Assembly: GCF_021654135.1 (NCBI RefSeq)
Contig: NZ_JAKGSD010000066.1
Location: forward strand, 1-40,791
DNA from: Amycolatopsis tucumanensis
GTDB lineage: Bacteria; Actinomycetota; Actinomycetes; Mycobacteriales; Pseudonocardiaceae
DNA: 40,791 bases
Direction of reading: 5' to 3'
The stretch's first letter is position 1; the number at the start of each line of letters is the position of its first letter. Made by a program: the position numbers and the translations under genes. Positions 22,763-30,336 of the stretch are shown here, in pieces. The notes beneath the pieces were generated by a model. It searched no databases, was not told the origin of the DNA, and saw only the letters and a program-made list of their open reading frames with translations.

Positions 22763-23818
22763 ATGAGCACGGAACGGAAGGTCGCCCTGGTCGCCGGGGC
22801 GAACGGGGTCATCGGCCGCAACCTCGTCGACCACCTGGTCTCGCTCGGGGACTGGGAGGTGATCGGGCTGTCCCGGCGCGGCGGTCCGTCGGGCGGGCCG
22901 GTCCGCCACATCGCCGTCGACCTGCTGGACCCGGCCGACGCGCGGGACAAGCTGGGCGGGCTGCGAGACGTCACGCACGTCTTCTACGCGGCCTACCAGG
23001 ACAAGCCGACGTGGGCCGAATTGGTCGCGCCGAACGTCGCGATGCTGGTCAACCTCGTCGACGCGGTGGAGCCGGTCGCACGCGGGCTGCGGCACATCAG
23101 CCTGATGCAGGGCTACAAGGTCTATGGCGCGCACCTCGGCCCGTTCAAGACGCCGGCCCGCGAGGACGACCCGGGGCACCTGCCGCCCGAGTTCAACGTG
23201 GACCAGCAGAACTTCCTGGAGCAGCGCCAACTCGGCAAGGCGTGGACGTGGTCGGCGCTGCGGCCGTCGGTGGTCTGCGGGTTCGCGCTGGGCAACCCGA
23301 TGAACCTGGCCACCGTGATCGCGGTCTACGCGTCGATCTCGAAGGAACTCGGGGTGCCGCTGCGGTTCCCCGGCAAGCCGGGCGCGTACACGTCCCTGCT
23401 GGAGATGACCGACGCCGGTCTGCTGGCGAAGGCGACAGTGTGGGCGGCGACCGACGAACGCTGCGGCAACCAGGCGTTCAACATCAACAACGGCGACCTG
23501 TTCCGGTGGAGCGAGCTGTGGCCGGAACTGGCGCGCTGGTTCGACCTGGAGGTCGCGCCGCCGTTGCCGATGTCGCTGGAGACCGCGATGGCGGACAAGG
23601 AGCCGCTGTGGGAGTCGATGCGCGAGCGGTACGGGCTGGAGCCGTCGTTCGCCGAGGTGTCGTCGTGGCGCTTCGGCGACTTCGTCTTCGGCTGGGACTA
23701 CGACGTGATCGCCGACGGCTCGAAGGCCCGCCGGTTCGGTTTCCACGAGTTCGTGGACACCAGGGAGATGTTCCAGTCGATCTTCGAGGAGCTGCGCAAG
23801 CGCAAAGTGATCCCCTGA
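22763..23818 (+). CDS. PRISE-like short-chain dehydrogenase/reductase
   Basis: A 351-residue extended SDR with the NADP-binding motif GANGVIG (about 12-18) and the RR of GLSRRGG. The motif SLMQGYKVYG carries the Lys of the progesterone 5-beta-reductase/iridoid synthase-like family. The following conserved NFYY-QED segment reads EFNVDQQNFLEQ here, so the usual catalytic Tyr is missing. The rest (WSALRPSVVCGFALGNPMNLAT, YTSLLEMTDAGLLAKATVWAA) is family-typical. Substrate unknown. ATG at 22763 lies 68 bases after purC. Confidence 0.85.
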   Translation: MSTERKVALVAGANGVIGRNLVDHLVSLGDWEVIGLSRRGGPSGGPVRHIAVDLLDPADARDKLGGLRDVTHVFYAAYQDKPTWAELVAPNVAMLVNLVDAVEPVARGLRHISLMQGYKVYGAHLGPFKTPAREDDPGHLPPEFNVDQQNFLEQRQLGKAWTWSALRPSVVCGFALGNPMNLATVIAVYASISKELGVPLRFPGKPGAYTSLLEMTDAGLLAKATVWAATDERCGNQAFNINNGDLFRWSELWPELARWFDLEVAPPLPMSLETAMADKEPLWESMRERYGLEPSFAEVSSWRFGDFVFGWDYDVIADGSKARRFGFHEFVDTREMFQSIFEELRKRKVIP

Positions 23819-23834
23819 TGGTTAACCTGAAAGC

Positions 23835-24092
23835 ATGAGCACTCCCGTCGAGTTCTACTGGCGTCCCGGCTGCGGCTTCTGCATGGCGCTGCGGGCCGGT
23901 CTGGAGCGGGCCGGCCTGCCGTTCACCGAGGTGAACATCTGGGAGGAGCCGGGCGCGGCGGAACGGGTGCGCGAGGTCGCGAACGGCAACGAGACGGTGC
24001 CGACGGTTTTCGTCGGCCCGGCGGCCATGGTCAACCCGAGCGTGGACGAGGTGCTTTCCGCCGTGCGCGAGCACGCTCCCGAGCTGCTCTGA
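23835..24092 (+). CDS. Mycoredoxin-like glutaredoxin
   Basis: An 85-residue thioredoxin-fold oxidoreductase with redox motif CGFC (13-16), TVPTV (54-58, cis-proline) and the NPS that follows (68-70), as in mycoredoxin-1 which reduces mycothiol mixed disulfides. ATG at 23835 is 16 bases after the stop of the PRISE-like gene, suggesting one transcript, possibly linking the reductase with thiol redox control. The TetR gene downstream begins after a palindrome. Confidence 0.9.
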   Translation: MSTPVEFYWRPGCGFCMALRAGLERAGLPFTEVNIWEEPGAAERVREVANGNETVPTVFVGPAAMVNPSVDEVLSAVREHAPELL

Positions 24093-24093
24093 C

Positions 24094-24111
24094 GTACCTA
24101 CCGATAGGTAC
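24094..24111. promoter_or_regulatory. Perfect palindromic TetR operator
   Basis: GTACCTA (24094-24100) and TAGGTAC (24105-24111) are perfect seven-base arms around CCGA. It begins directly after the mycoredoxin stop and is 9 bases before the GTG of the TetR gene, overlapping its likely -10, so autoregulation is expected. Confidence 0.75.
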
Positions 24112-24120
24112 AGTGACGGG

Positions 24121-24693
24121 GTGGACACCTCGGAGCGGCTGATCCGCAGCACGCAGGAGCTGCTGCGGGACCGCGGTTACGTGGGCACCAGCCCGAAGGC
24201 CATCCAGCAGCACGCGCAGGCCGGCCAGGGCAGCATGTACCACCACTTCAGCGGGAAGCCGGACCTGGCGCTGGCCGCGATCCGCCGCAGCGCGGAGGAG
24301 ATGCGGGCCGAGGCCGAGACGGCGCTCGCCAGTAGCGGCACCGCCCTGGAGCGCATCGACGCGTACCTCCTGCGGGAACGGGAGGTCCTCCGCGGCTGCC
24401 CGATCGGGCGGCTCGCGCAGGACCCGGACGTCGTGGCCAGCGAGGCCCTCCGGCAGCCGGTAAAGGAGACCCTCGGCTGGCTGCAGGAACGGCTCGACGG
24501 GGTGCTCGCCGACGGTGTGGCGCGCGGGGAGCTGCCCGCGGACCTGGACACCGGCGCCACCGCGGCCACCATCGCCGCGGTGGTGCAGGGCGGGTACGTG
24601 CTCGCCCGCGCGGCGGGCTCCGTCGATCACTTCGATCGTGCCGTTGACGGCGCACGTAAGTTGCTTGGAGCGATTTCCCAACACCGTCAGTAA
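24121..24693 (+). CDS. TetR-family repressor (LmrA/YxaF-like)
   Basis: A 190-residue regulator. The HTH at about 5-48 contains DRGYVGTSPKAIQQHA and GQGSMYHHFSGKPDLAL; the ligand domain includes the motif RGCPIGRLAQDP, characteristic of the LmrA/YxaF (TetR_C_33-like) branch. GTG at 24121; a leaderless or near-leaderless transcript is possible because the palindrome and -10 are so close. No divergent target exists, so its regulon probably lies elsewhere or includes the preceding mycoredoxin operon. Confidence 0.9.
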   Translation: MDTSERLIRSTQELLRDRGYVGTSPKAIQQHAQAGQGSMYHHFSGKPDLALAAIRRSAEEMRAEAETALASSGTALERIDAYLLREREVLRGCPIGRLAQDPDVVASEALRQPVKETLGWLQERLDGVLADGVARGELPADLDTGATAATIAAVVQGGYVLARAAGSVDHFDRAVDGARKLLGAISQHRQ

Positions 24694-24794
24694 TTTGGAC
24701 GTTGTTTCACGGCCCCGGCTGAGTCACCTTCACCCGGTTGCGGTACAAATGCGCGCAACTGTCGGTATGCCTTCGCGTCCGAAAGGTGGGTCCG

Positions 24795-25343
24795 GTGAAC
24801 GACGAAGTGTCGGTGGCCGAACTGCTTGAGCGCGAGGGCTGGACGGAACAGCCCCGCGCGCCGAGATCCCGGTTCCAGGTGATGGCGGTCATGCTCGCCG
24901 TCGTGCTGGGCTGTGGGCTCGCCGCGATCCTGGTCAAGGTCGGCGCGGACACCTCGCCCAACGACGACGCCGCGTTGTTCAGCCTCCCGGCCGGGCCGAC
25001 CGGCGGCCTCGCCGGCGGCGGCGTCCCCGGAAACCAGAGCACCACCGAGCGCACCAACAGCTCGTCGCGGATCACGGTCACCAACGCCTCCCCCGGCGCC
25101 GGGAACGGCGGCGACATCGTGCCGTGGGCCACGAGGTCGCGCACCAGCACGTCCACCGAGACGGTCACCGTCACCGACTCCAACCTGCCGCCCGCGTCGA
25201 GCACCGACCCCGGCGCCCCTGGCGATCCGACCGACCCCGGCCAGACGAGCACCCCCACCGGCGGCACCAGCACCGGCGCGACCACGACCACCCCGTCCCG
25301 CACGCCGCCGAGTTGCATCCTGATCATCCTCTGCCGCCCGTAA
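24795..25343 (+). CDS. Membrane-anchored Thr/Ser/Pro-rich protein
   Basis: A 182-residue protein with three parts: a cytosolic N-terminus bearing VSVAELLEREGW (about 5-16), a conserved short motif of Pseudonocardiaceae membrane proteins; one TM helix at about 29-48; and an outer region of 130 residues that is low complexity, rich in Thr, Ser, Gly and Pro, ending in PSCILIILCRP with two cysteines. It could be an extracellular wall-spanning stalk. GTG at 24795 follows AAAGGTGGG; an ATG 57 bases upstream is a less likely start. Confidence 0.75.
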   Translation: MNDEVSVAELLEREGWTEQPRAPRSRFQVMAVMLAVVLGCGLAAILVKVGADTSPNDDAALFSLPAGPTGGLAGGGVPGNQSTTERTNSSSRITVTNASPGAGNGGDIVPWATRSRTSTSTETVTVTDSNLPPASSTDPGAPGDPTDPGQTSTPTGGTSTGATTTTPSRTPPSCILIILCRP

Positions 25344-25353
25344 GCTCGGCCGG

Positions 25354-26259
25354 GTGGAGATCTTTCACCTGCGTTACTTCGTCGTGGTGGCCGAGGAGCT
25401 GAACTTCTCGCAGGCCGCGCGCAAGCTCCACATGGCCGCGTCACCGCTGAGTCAGCGCATCAAGGACCTCGAACACGAGCTGGGGCACCGGTTGTTCCGG
25501 CGCAGCACCCACAGCGTCGAGCTGACCGACGCCGGCGCCGCGCTCCTCCCGCTGGCCCGCGAGGCACTCGAACACTTCAACGCGATCCCCTGGCGGCTGC
25601 GCGAGGCTCTCGGTCCGCGGCACCGGATGGCGCTCATCGGCGTGCCGGCCGGGCTGCACCCGGACCTGCGTGCCCGCGTGCAGGAGCTGGAGGAACGCTG
25701 CCGCGACCGGTTCGACCTCAAGCGCTGGCCGGGCCGCACCAGCGACCTGATCGAGGCGGTGCACGACGGGCGGCTGAGCCTCGCGCTGGTCCGGCTGCCG
25801 GTGAGCGATCCCGCGCTGGAGGTCGTGCGGGTGCTGTCGGAGCCGCTGGGCGCGGTCGTGCCCGCGGACCGGTTCGAGGGCCGCGACGCGCTGAGCCTCA
25901 CCGACCTGGTGGACCTGTCGTACGTCCCGGTGCCGCCGGAGGCGCAGCCGGTTTATTTCGAACAAATGGACCAGGAACTGCGTGCGGCAGGCGTCAAGAA
26001 ACGTCTCAAGCCGCCGCGAACGGACTATTCCGGGGTCGCCGAAATCGTCGCGAGCGGTCTCGGGTTCACCGTCTCGATGCTGGACCCGCGCAGTCCGATG
26101 CGCAACTACAGCGTGGAGAACGTGGCCGTGCTCCCGATCACCGATTTCCGCCCCGAGCTGCAGACCGGGCTCATCTGGCGACGTGACCGGGCCTGTCCGG
26201 GGGCGGAACTGGCCGGACTCGTCGCGGACGCCAGAGAAGTTTTCCGGCAAATGGTATGA
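25354..26259 (+). CDS. LysR-family regulator of the CoA-transferase operon
   Basis: A 301-residue LysR protein. The HTH at 1-60 includes LRYFVVVAEELNFSQAARKL and SPLSQRIKDLEHELGHRLF. GTG at 25354 starts 10 bases after the preceding gene. It is encoded in the same direction as the four-gene catabolic operon beginning at 26360, and its stop codon lies inside a 12-bp perfect inverted repeat, so it is the probable regulator of that operon. Effector unknown; a CoA-ester or keto-acid is plausible. Confidence 0.9.
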   Translation: MEIFHLRYFVVVAEELNFSQAARKLHMAASPLSQRIKDLEHELGHRLFRRSTHSVELTDAGAALLPLAREALEHFNAIPWRLREALGPRHRMALIGVPAGLHPDLRARVQELEERCRDRFDLKRWPGRTSDLIEAVHDGRLSLALVRLPVSDPALEVVRVLSEPLGAVVPADRFEGRDALSLTDLVDLSYVPVPPEAQPVYFEQMDQELRAAGVKKRLKPPRTDYSGVAEIVASGLGFTVSMLDPRSPMRNYSVENVAVLPITDFRPELQTGLIWRRDRACPGAELAGLVADAREVFRQMV

Positions 26260-26278
26260 CCACTGCGGTCATACCATT
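26250..26278. promoter_or_regulatory. Perfect 12-bp inverted repeat overlapping the LysR stop
   Basis: Arms AATGGTATGACC (26250-26261) and GGTCATACCATT (26267-26278) around five bases. It contains the LysR stop (26257-26259) and is 82 bases before the CoA-transferase ATG. It could be an RNA hairpin terminator, a LysR site, or a pair of GGT-N3-ACC sites of the FadR/GntR kind. Confidence 0.6.
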
Positions 26279-26359
26279 GTTCGCCCTTTGATCATTCCCT
26301 CTCCTCGTTTTCGGACCTACCGTCGAATTGTCAGGTGAGGACGAGAACGAGGAGCAGTG

Positions 26360-27502
26360 ATGAGTGGTCCACTCGACGGGATCCGGGTCATCGACCTCTC
26401 CACGGTGGTGATGGGCCCGTACGCCGCGCAGATCCTGGGCGACCTGGGCGCGGACGTGATCCGGATCGAGGCGCCGGGCGACTCGGCCCGCAACGGGCAC
26501 TACCGCAACACCCCGGGGATGACCGCGCTGGCGATGGCGGTGAACCGCAACAAGCGCAGCGTGGCCCTGAACCTCAAGGACGACGAGCAGCGCGCGCGGG
26601 CGCTCGACCTGATCGACACCGCCGACGCGCTGATCACCAACATGCGCCCTGGCGCGCTCGGCAGGCTCGGCCTGACCTACGACGAGCTGTCCCGGCGCAA
26701 CCCGAAGCTGGTCTACGCGCACGCGCAGGGTTTCCGCGGCGACTCCGACCGCGCGGGCCACGCCGCCTACGACGAGACCGTGCAGGCCGCGTCCGGGCTG
26801 GTCGACATCGCGAACCGCGCGCTGGGCAAGCCGGTGTACCTGCCGACGATCCTCGGCGACAAGGTCTCCGCGCTGACCATCGCCTACTCGGTGCTCGCCG
26901 CGCTGCTGCACCAGCAGAAGACCGGGCAGGGCCAGCACGTCGAGGTCCCGATGACGGACACGCTGATCGCGTTCAACCTGGTCGAGCACCTCGCCGGGCA
27001 CACGTTCGAGCCGCCGTCGGCGCCCACCGGGTTCCCGCTGTCCATGGGGCAGGGCCACCGCGCGGTGCGCACCAAGGACGGGCTGGCGTGCGTGATCCCG
27101 TACAACCCGCAGAACTTCCGGGACTTCTTCGCCGCGGCGGGACGGCCCGAGCTGGCCGAGGACCCGCGCGTGAACGGCGACTACGTGGACTCCGCGGACA
27201 AGGACGCGCTGGCCGACCTGATCGAGGAGTGCGCCCCGGCGCTGACGACCGCGGAGTGGGCGGAGGTGTGCGCGAAGCACAGCATCCCGATGGCGCCGGT
27301 GCTGGAACTCGACCGCGCCGACGAGGACCCCTACGTCCGCGACGGCGGCCTGATCCGGCTGGTCCAGCACCCGACCGAAGGCCCGGTCCGCACGGCCGGC
27401 ATCCCGGTGCGGTTCTCGGAAACCCCGGCAGAGATCCGCCGCCTGCCCTCGGCACCCGGCGCCGACACCGAAGAGGTGCTGCGCGAGGTGAGCGGACGAT
27501 GA
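26360..27502 (+). CDS. CaiB/BaiF-type (class III) CoA transferase
   Basis: A 380-residue transferase that moves CoA between acyl donors through an Asp-bound thioester. Seen: GPYAAQILGDLGADVIRIEAPG (19-40), NMRPGALGRLGLTYDEL, and the catalytic Asp138 in AAYDETVQA; then GQGQHVEVPMTDTLIAFN. ATG at 26360 follows GAGGAGC; a GTG immediately before is less likely. First gene of a coupled operon: its TGA overlaps the ATG of the decarboxylase. Substrate unknown. Confidence 0.95.
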   Translation: MSGPLDGIRVIDLSTVVMGPYAAQILGDLGADVIRIEAPGDSARNGHYRNTPGMTALAMAVNRNKRSVALNLKDDEQRARALDLIDTADALITNMRPGALGRLGLTYDELSRRNPKLVYAHAQGFRGDSDRAGHAAYDETVQAASGLVDIANRALGKPVYLPTILGDKVSALTIAYSVLAALLHQQKTGQGQHVEVPMTDTLIAFNLVEHLAGHTFEPPSAPTGFPLSMGQGHRAVRTKDGLACVIPYNPQNFRDFFAAAGRPELAEDPRVNGDYVDSADKDALADLIEECAPALTTAEWAEVCAKHSIPMAPVLELDRADEDPYVRDGGLIRLVQHPTEGPVRTAGIPVRFSETPAEIRRLPSAPGADTEEVLREVSGR

Positions 27503-28239
27503 AGGCCACCGACGTCGCGCGGCGCCACACGACCCCGCTGACGAACCCGGCCTACGCGCCGGTCGTGCCGCGGTTCACCGACCGCGAGTACCTCAACGTC
27601 GTCTACCGCACCGATTTCGACGCCCTGCGGGCCGTCGTCCCGGAGCCGCTGGAGATCGACGAGCCGCTGGTGCGCTTCGAGGTCATGCGCATGGGCGACG
27701 TGAGCGGCTACGGCCCGTACACCGAGGCCGGGCAGGCGATCCCGGTGCGGCTCGGCGACGAGCGCGGCGAGTACCTGCACGCGATGCACCTGGACAACTT
27801 CCCGGCCACCGCGTCCGGCCGCGAGGTCAGCGCCTACCCGAAAACCGTTGGCGCGCCGCGGTTGTACGTCGACCACGGCGCCCTCGTCGGGACGCTCGAC
27901 TACGGCACGCTCCGGGTCGCGACGGCGACCATGGGCTACAAGCACCACCCGCTCGACCCCGCCGAAGCACGCGAGCAGATCGCCGTCCCGACGTTCATGC
28001 TCAAGATCGTCCCCGGTTACGACGGCCGTCCGCGCGTCGCGGAACTGGTCCGCACCCGGATCACCGACGTGACGGTCAAGGAGGCCTGGACCGGTCCCGC
28101 GCGGCTGCAGCTGTTCGAGCACGTTCTCGCCCCGCTGGCCGACCTGCCCGTGCGGGAGGTCGTCTCGGCGAGCCACGTGCTCACCGATCTCACCCTGGCG
28201 CCGGTCACCCCGGTGCACGACTACCTGGAGGCGTCATGA
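27499..28239 (+). CDS. adc: Acetoacetate decarboxylase
   Basis: A 246-residue decarboxylase that forms a Schiff base with a beta-keto acid and releases CO2. The sequence is strikingly like clostridial Adc: EPLEIDEPLVRFE, YTEAGQAIPV, SAYPK, LVGTLDYGTLRVATATMGYKHHP. The active-site residues Arg29, Glu61, Glu76 and the Schiff-base Lys115 all fall at the same numbers. The second lysine, Lys116 in Clostridium, is Thr here. ATG overlaps the preceding TGA by four bases, and its own TGA overlaps the next ATG. The usual partner acetoacetyl-CoA transferase subunits are absent; a CaiB-type enzyme takes their place. Confidence 0.93.
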   Translation: MKATDVARRHTTPLTNPAYAPVVPRFTDREYLNVVYRTDFDALRAVVPEPLEIDEPLVRFEVMRMGDVSGYGPYTEAGQAIPVRLGDERGEYLHAMHLDNFPATASGREVSAYPKTVGAPRLYVDHGALVGTLDYGTLRVATATMGYKHHPLDPAEAREQIAVPTFMLKIVPGYDGRPRVAELVRTRITDVTVKEAWTGPARLQLFEHVLAPLADLPVREVVSASHVLTDLTLAPVTPVHDYLEAS

Positions 28240-29084
28240 AGATCGCGGTGATCGGCGCGGGCACGATCGGGCTGTCCTGGGCCGCCCTGTTCGCCGCGCA
28301 CGGGCACGAGGTGCGGGTCAGCGATCCGCGGCCGGACCTCGCGGACGCGCTGGGCGACCTCGACGTGCACATCGCGGGCTCGGTCGGCGAGGCCGTGCGC
28401 GACGTGGACGTGGTGCAGGAGAACGGACCCGAGCGCCTGGACTTCAAACGCGAGCTGTTCGCCCGGCTGGTCGCCGAGGCGCCCGCGCAGGCGCTGCTGC
28501 TCAGCTCGTCGTCGGCGATCCCGTCCAGCGAGTTCACCGCGGACATCGACGGCTCGCGTGTCCTCATCGGACACCCGTTCAACCCGCCGCACATCATGCC
28601 CCTGGTCGAGGTCGTTCCCAACCCGCGCACGAAAGAAGAAGCCGTGCAAGAAGCCGTGGAGTTCTACCGCTCGCTCGGCCGCGTGCCGGTCGTCGAGCGC
28701 AAGGAGGTGCCCGGCTTCGTCGGCAACCGCCTGCAGAACGCCCTGCAGCGCGAGGCGATCCACCTGGTGCAGGAGGGCGTGGTCGATCCGGCCGGGCTGG
28801 ACGAGGTCGTGGTCAACTCGCTCGGCCTGCGCTGGGCGGCGGTCGGGCCGTTCCTCGGCGCGCACCTCGGCGGTGGTCCCGGCGGGTACCGGCACCTCGC
28901 GACGCACATCGGCGCATCGATGGACCGGATCACGCCCGGGCAGCCGGACCCGGCAGCCACCGAGCGAGTCATCGAAGCCGTGGAGAAGGCCTACGGCGAC
29001 AAGGCATACACCGATCTCGCGGCGGAGCGCGACCGCAAGCAGCTCGCGATCCTCGCCGCCCGAGGACAAGGAGACACCGAATGA
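28236..29084 (+). CDS. 3-hydroxyacyl-CoA dehydrogenase-like NAD enzyme
   Basis: A 282-residue dehydrogenase of the 3-hydroxyacyl-CoA/lambda-crystallin type. The Rossmann motif GAGTIG is at 7-12, SSSS near 91, the catalytic His in GHPFNPPHIMPLVEVV (113) with Glu125, and the C-terminal helical domain has PGFVGNRLQNALQREA. Family members oxidise 3-hydroxy acids or their CoA esters (hydroxybutyryl-CoA, L-gulonate, carnitine). ATG overlaps the previous TGA. It probably makes the beta-keto acid that the upstream decarboxylase uses, or the reverse, by inference. Confidence 0.9.
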   Translation: MKIAVIGAGTIGLSWAALFAAHGHEVRVSDPRPDLADALGDLDVHIAGSVGEAVRDVDVVQENGPERLDFKRELFARLVAEAPAQALLLSSSSAIPSSEFTADIDGSRVLIGHPFNPPHIMPLVEVVPNPRTKEEAVQEAVEFYRSLGRVPVVERKEVPGFVGNRLQNALQREAIHLVQEGVVDPAGLDEVVVNSLGLRWAAVGPFLGAHLGGGPGGYRHLATHIGASMDRITPGQPDPAATERVIEAVEKAYGDKAYTDLAAERDRKQLAILAARGQGDTE

Positions 29085-30250
29085 GCGCCGACTTCTACGG
29101 CTACGAGGACCTGCTGTCCGAAGAGGAGCGCAAGACGCTGCTGAAGGCCCGCGACTTCATGCGGACCGAGGTCAAGCCGCTGGTCAACTCCTACTGGGCG
29201 CGCGGCGAGTTCCCGCGCGAGCTGATCGGCAAGTTCCGCGAGCTGGGCCTGGCCGGCGTGGCCTACGAGGGCTACGGCGACCCGCTGCCCCGCGGCAGCC
29301 ACCTGCTGACCGGGATGCTCGCCGCGGAGTACTCGCGCGTCGACCCGTCCGTGGCGACCTTCTTCGGTGTCCACAACGGACTCGCGATGTACAGCGTGTA
29401 CGCGGGCGGGGACCAGGAGCAGCGCGACCGCTGGCTGCCCGCCATGGCCGCGATGGACAAGATCGGCGCGTTCGCGATGACCGAGCCGCTCGGCGGGTCC
29501 GACGTGGCGGGCGGCATGCGCACCACCGCGAAGCGGGAAGGCGACACCTGGGTGCTCAACGGCGCCAAGCAGTGGATCGGCAACGCCACCTTCGCCGACC
29601 TGGTCGTCGTGTGGGCGCGGGACGTCGACGACAACCGCGTCAAGGGGTTCGTCGTGGAGACTCCGGCCGACGGCTTCGTCCCGGTCAAGATCGAGAACAA
29701 GGTGGCGTTCCGCATCGTCGAGAACGCCGAGATCACGCTGAGCGACGTGCGGGTGCCGGAGGCGAACCGGCTGCGGAACATCCGCTCGTTCCGGGACGTC
29801 GCCGAGATCCTGCGCGCCACCCGCGGCGGCGTCGCCTGGCAGGCGCTGGGCGTCATGATCGGCGCGTACGAGGCCGCGCTCGCGTACGCGAAGGAGCGCA
29901 AGCAGTTCGGCAAGCCGATCGCCGGCTTCCAGCTCGTCCAGGACCTGCTGGTCAAGAGCCTGGGCAACATCACCGCGTCGTGGGGCATGCTGGTCCAGCT
30001 GGCCCGCCTGCAGGACGCCGGGATCTTCCGCGACGAGCAGTCGTCGCTGGCGAAGGCGTTCGTCACCGCGCGCATGCGCGAGGTGGTGGCCTGGTGCCGT
30101 GAGCTGCTCGGCGGCAACGGGATCGTCCTGGACTACGACGTGGCCCGGTTCTTCGCCGACGCGGAGGCCATCTACTCCTTCGAGGGCACCCGCGAGATGA
30201 ACACGTTGATCGTCGGCAAGGCCGTCACCGGCCAGAGCGCGTTCGTGTAG
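29081..30250 (+). CDS. Acyl-CoA dehydrogenase (glutaryl-CoA dehydrogenase-like)
   Basis: A 389-residue FAD enzyme that desaturates acyl-CoA. Typical pieces: AMTEPLGGSDVAGG (about 128-141), KQWIGNATFADLVVVWAR, ERKQFGKPIAGFQLVQ (about 271-286), and the catalytic base in YSFEGTREMNTLIVG (Glu368). The placement of the base and the sequence near the C-terminus recall the glutaryl-CoA/crotonobetainyl group. ATG overlaps the previous TGA. It closes the four-gene operon; a stem-loop follows at 30290. Confidence 0.94.
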   Translation: MSADFYGYEDLLSEEERKTLLKARDFMRTEVKPLVNSYWARGEFPRELIGKFRELGLAGVAYEGYGDPLPRGSHLLTGMLAAEYSRVDPSVATFFGVHNGLAMYSVYAGGDQEQRDRWLPAMAAMDKIGAFAMTEPLGGSDVAGGMRTTAKREGDTWVLNGAKQWIGNATFADLVVVWARDVDDNRVKGFVVETPADGFVPVKIENKVAFRIVENAEITLSDVRVPEANRLRNIRSFRDVAEILRATRGGVAWQALGVMIGAYEAALAYAKERKQFGKPIAGFQLVQDLLVKSLGNITASWGMLVQLARLQDAGIFRDEQSSLAKAFVTARMREVVAWCRELLGGNGIVLDYDVARFFADAEAIYSFEGTREMNTLIVGKAVTGQSAFV

Positions 30251-30289
30251 TAGATCTCGCATCACAGATCAATAACTCTCAGCAACGAA

Positions 30290-30334
30290 ATCCCCCTTTC
30301 AGGCGAAGAGAAGTCGTACGCCTGGAAGGGGGAT
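30290..30334 (+). promoter_or_regulatory. Hairpin that buries the RBS of the LGFP exoprotein gene
   Basis: The left arm ATCCCCCTTTCAGGCG (30290-30305) pairs with CGCCTGGAAGGGGGAT (30319-30334), 16 pairs with one G-U wobble, loop 13 bases. The right arm contains the GGAAGGGGG ribosome binding site of the ATG at 30337, which starts two bases after the helix. Candidate translational switch or transcript-ending hairpin. Confidence 0.7.
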
Positions 30335-30336
30335 AC

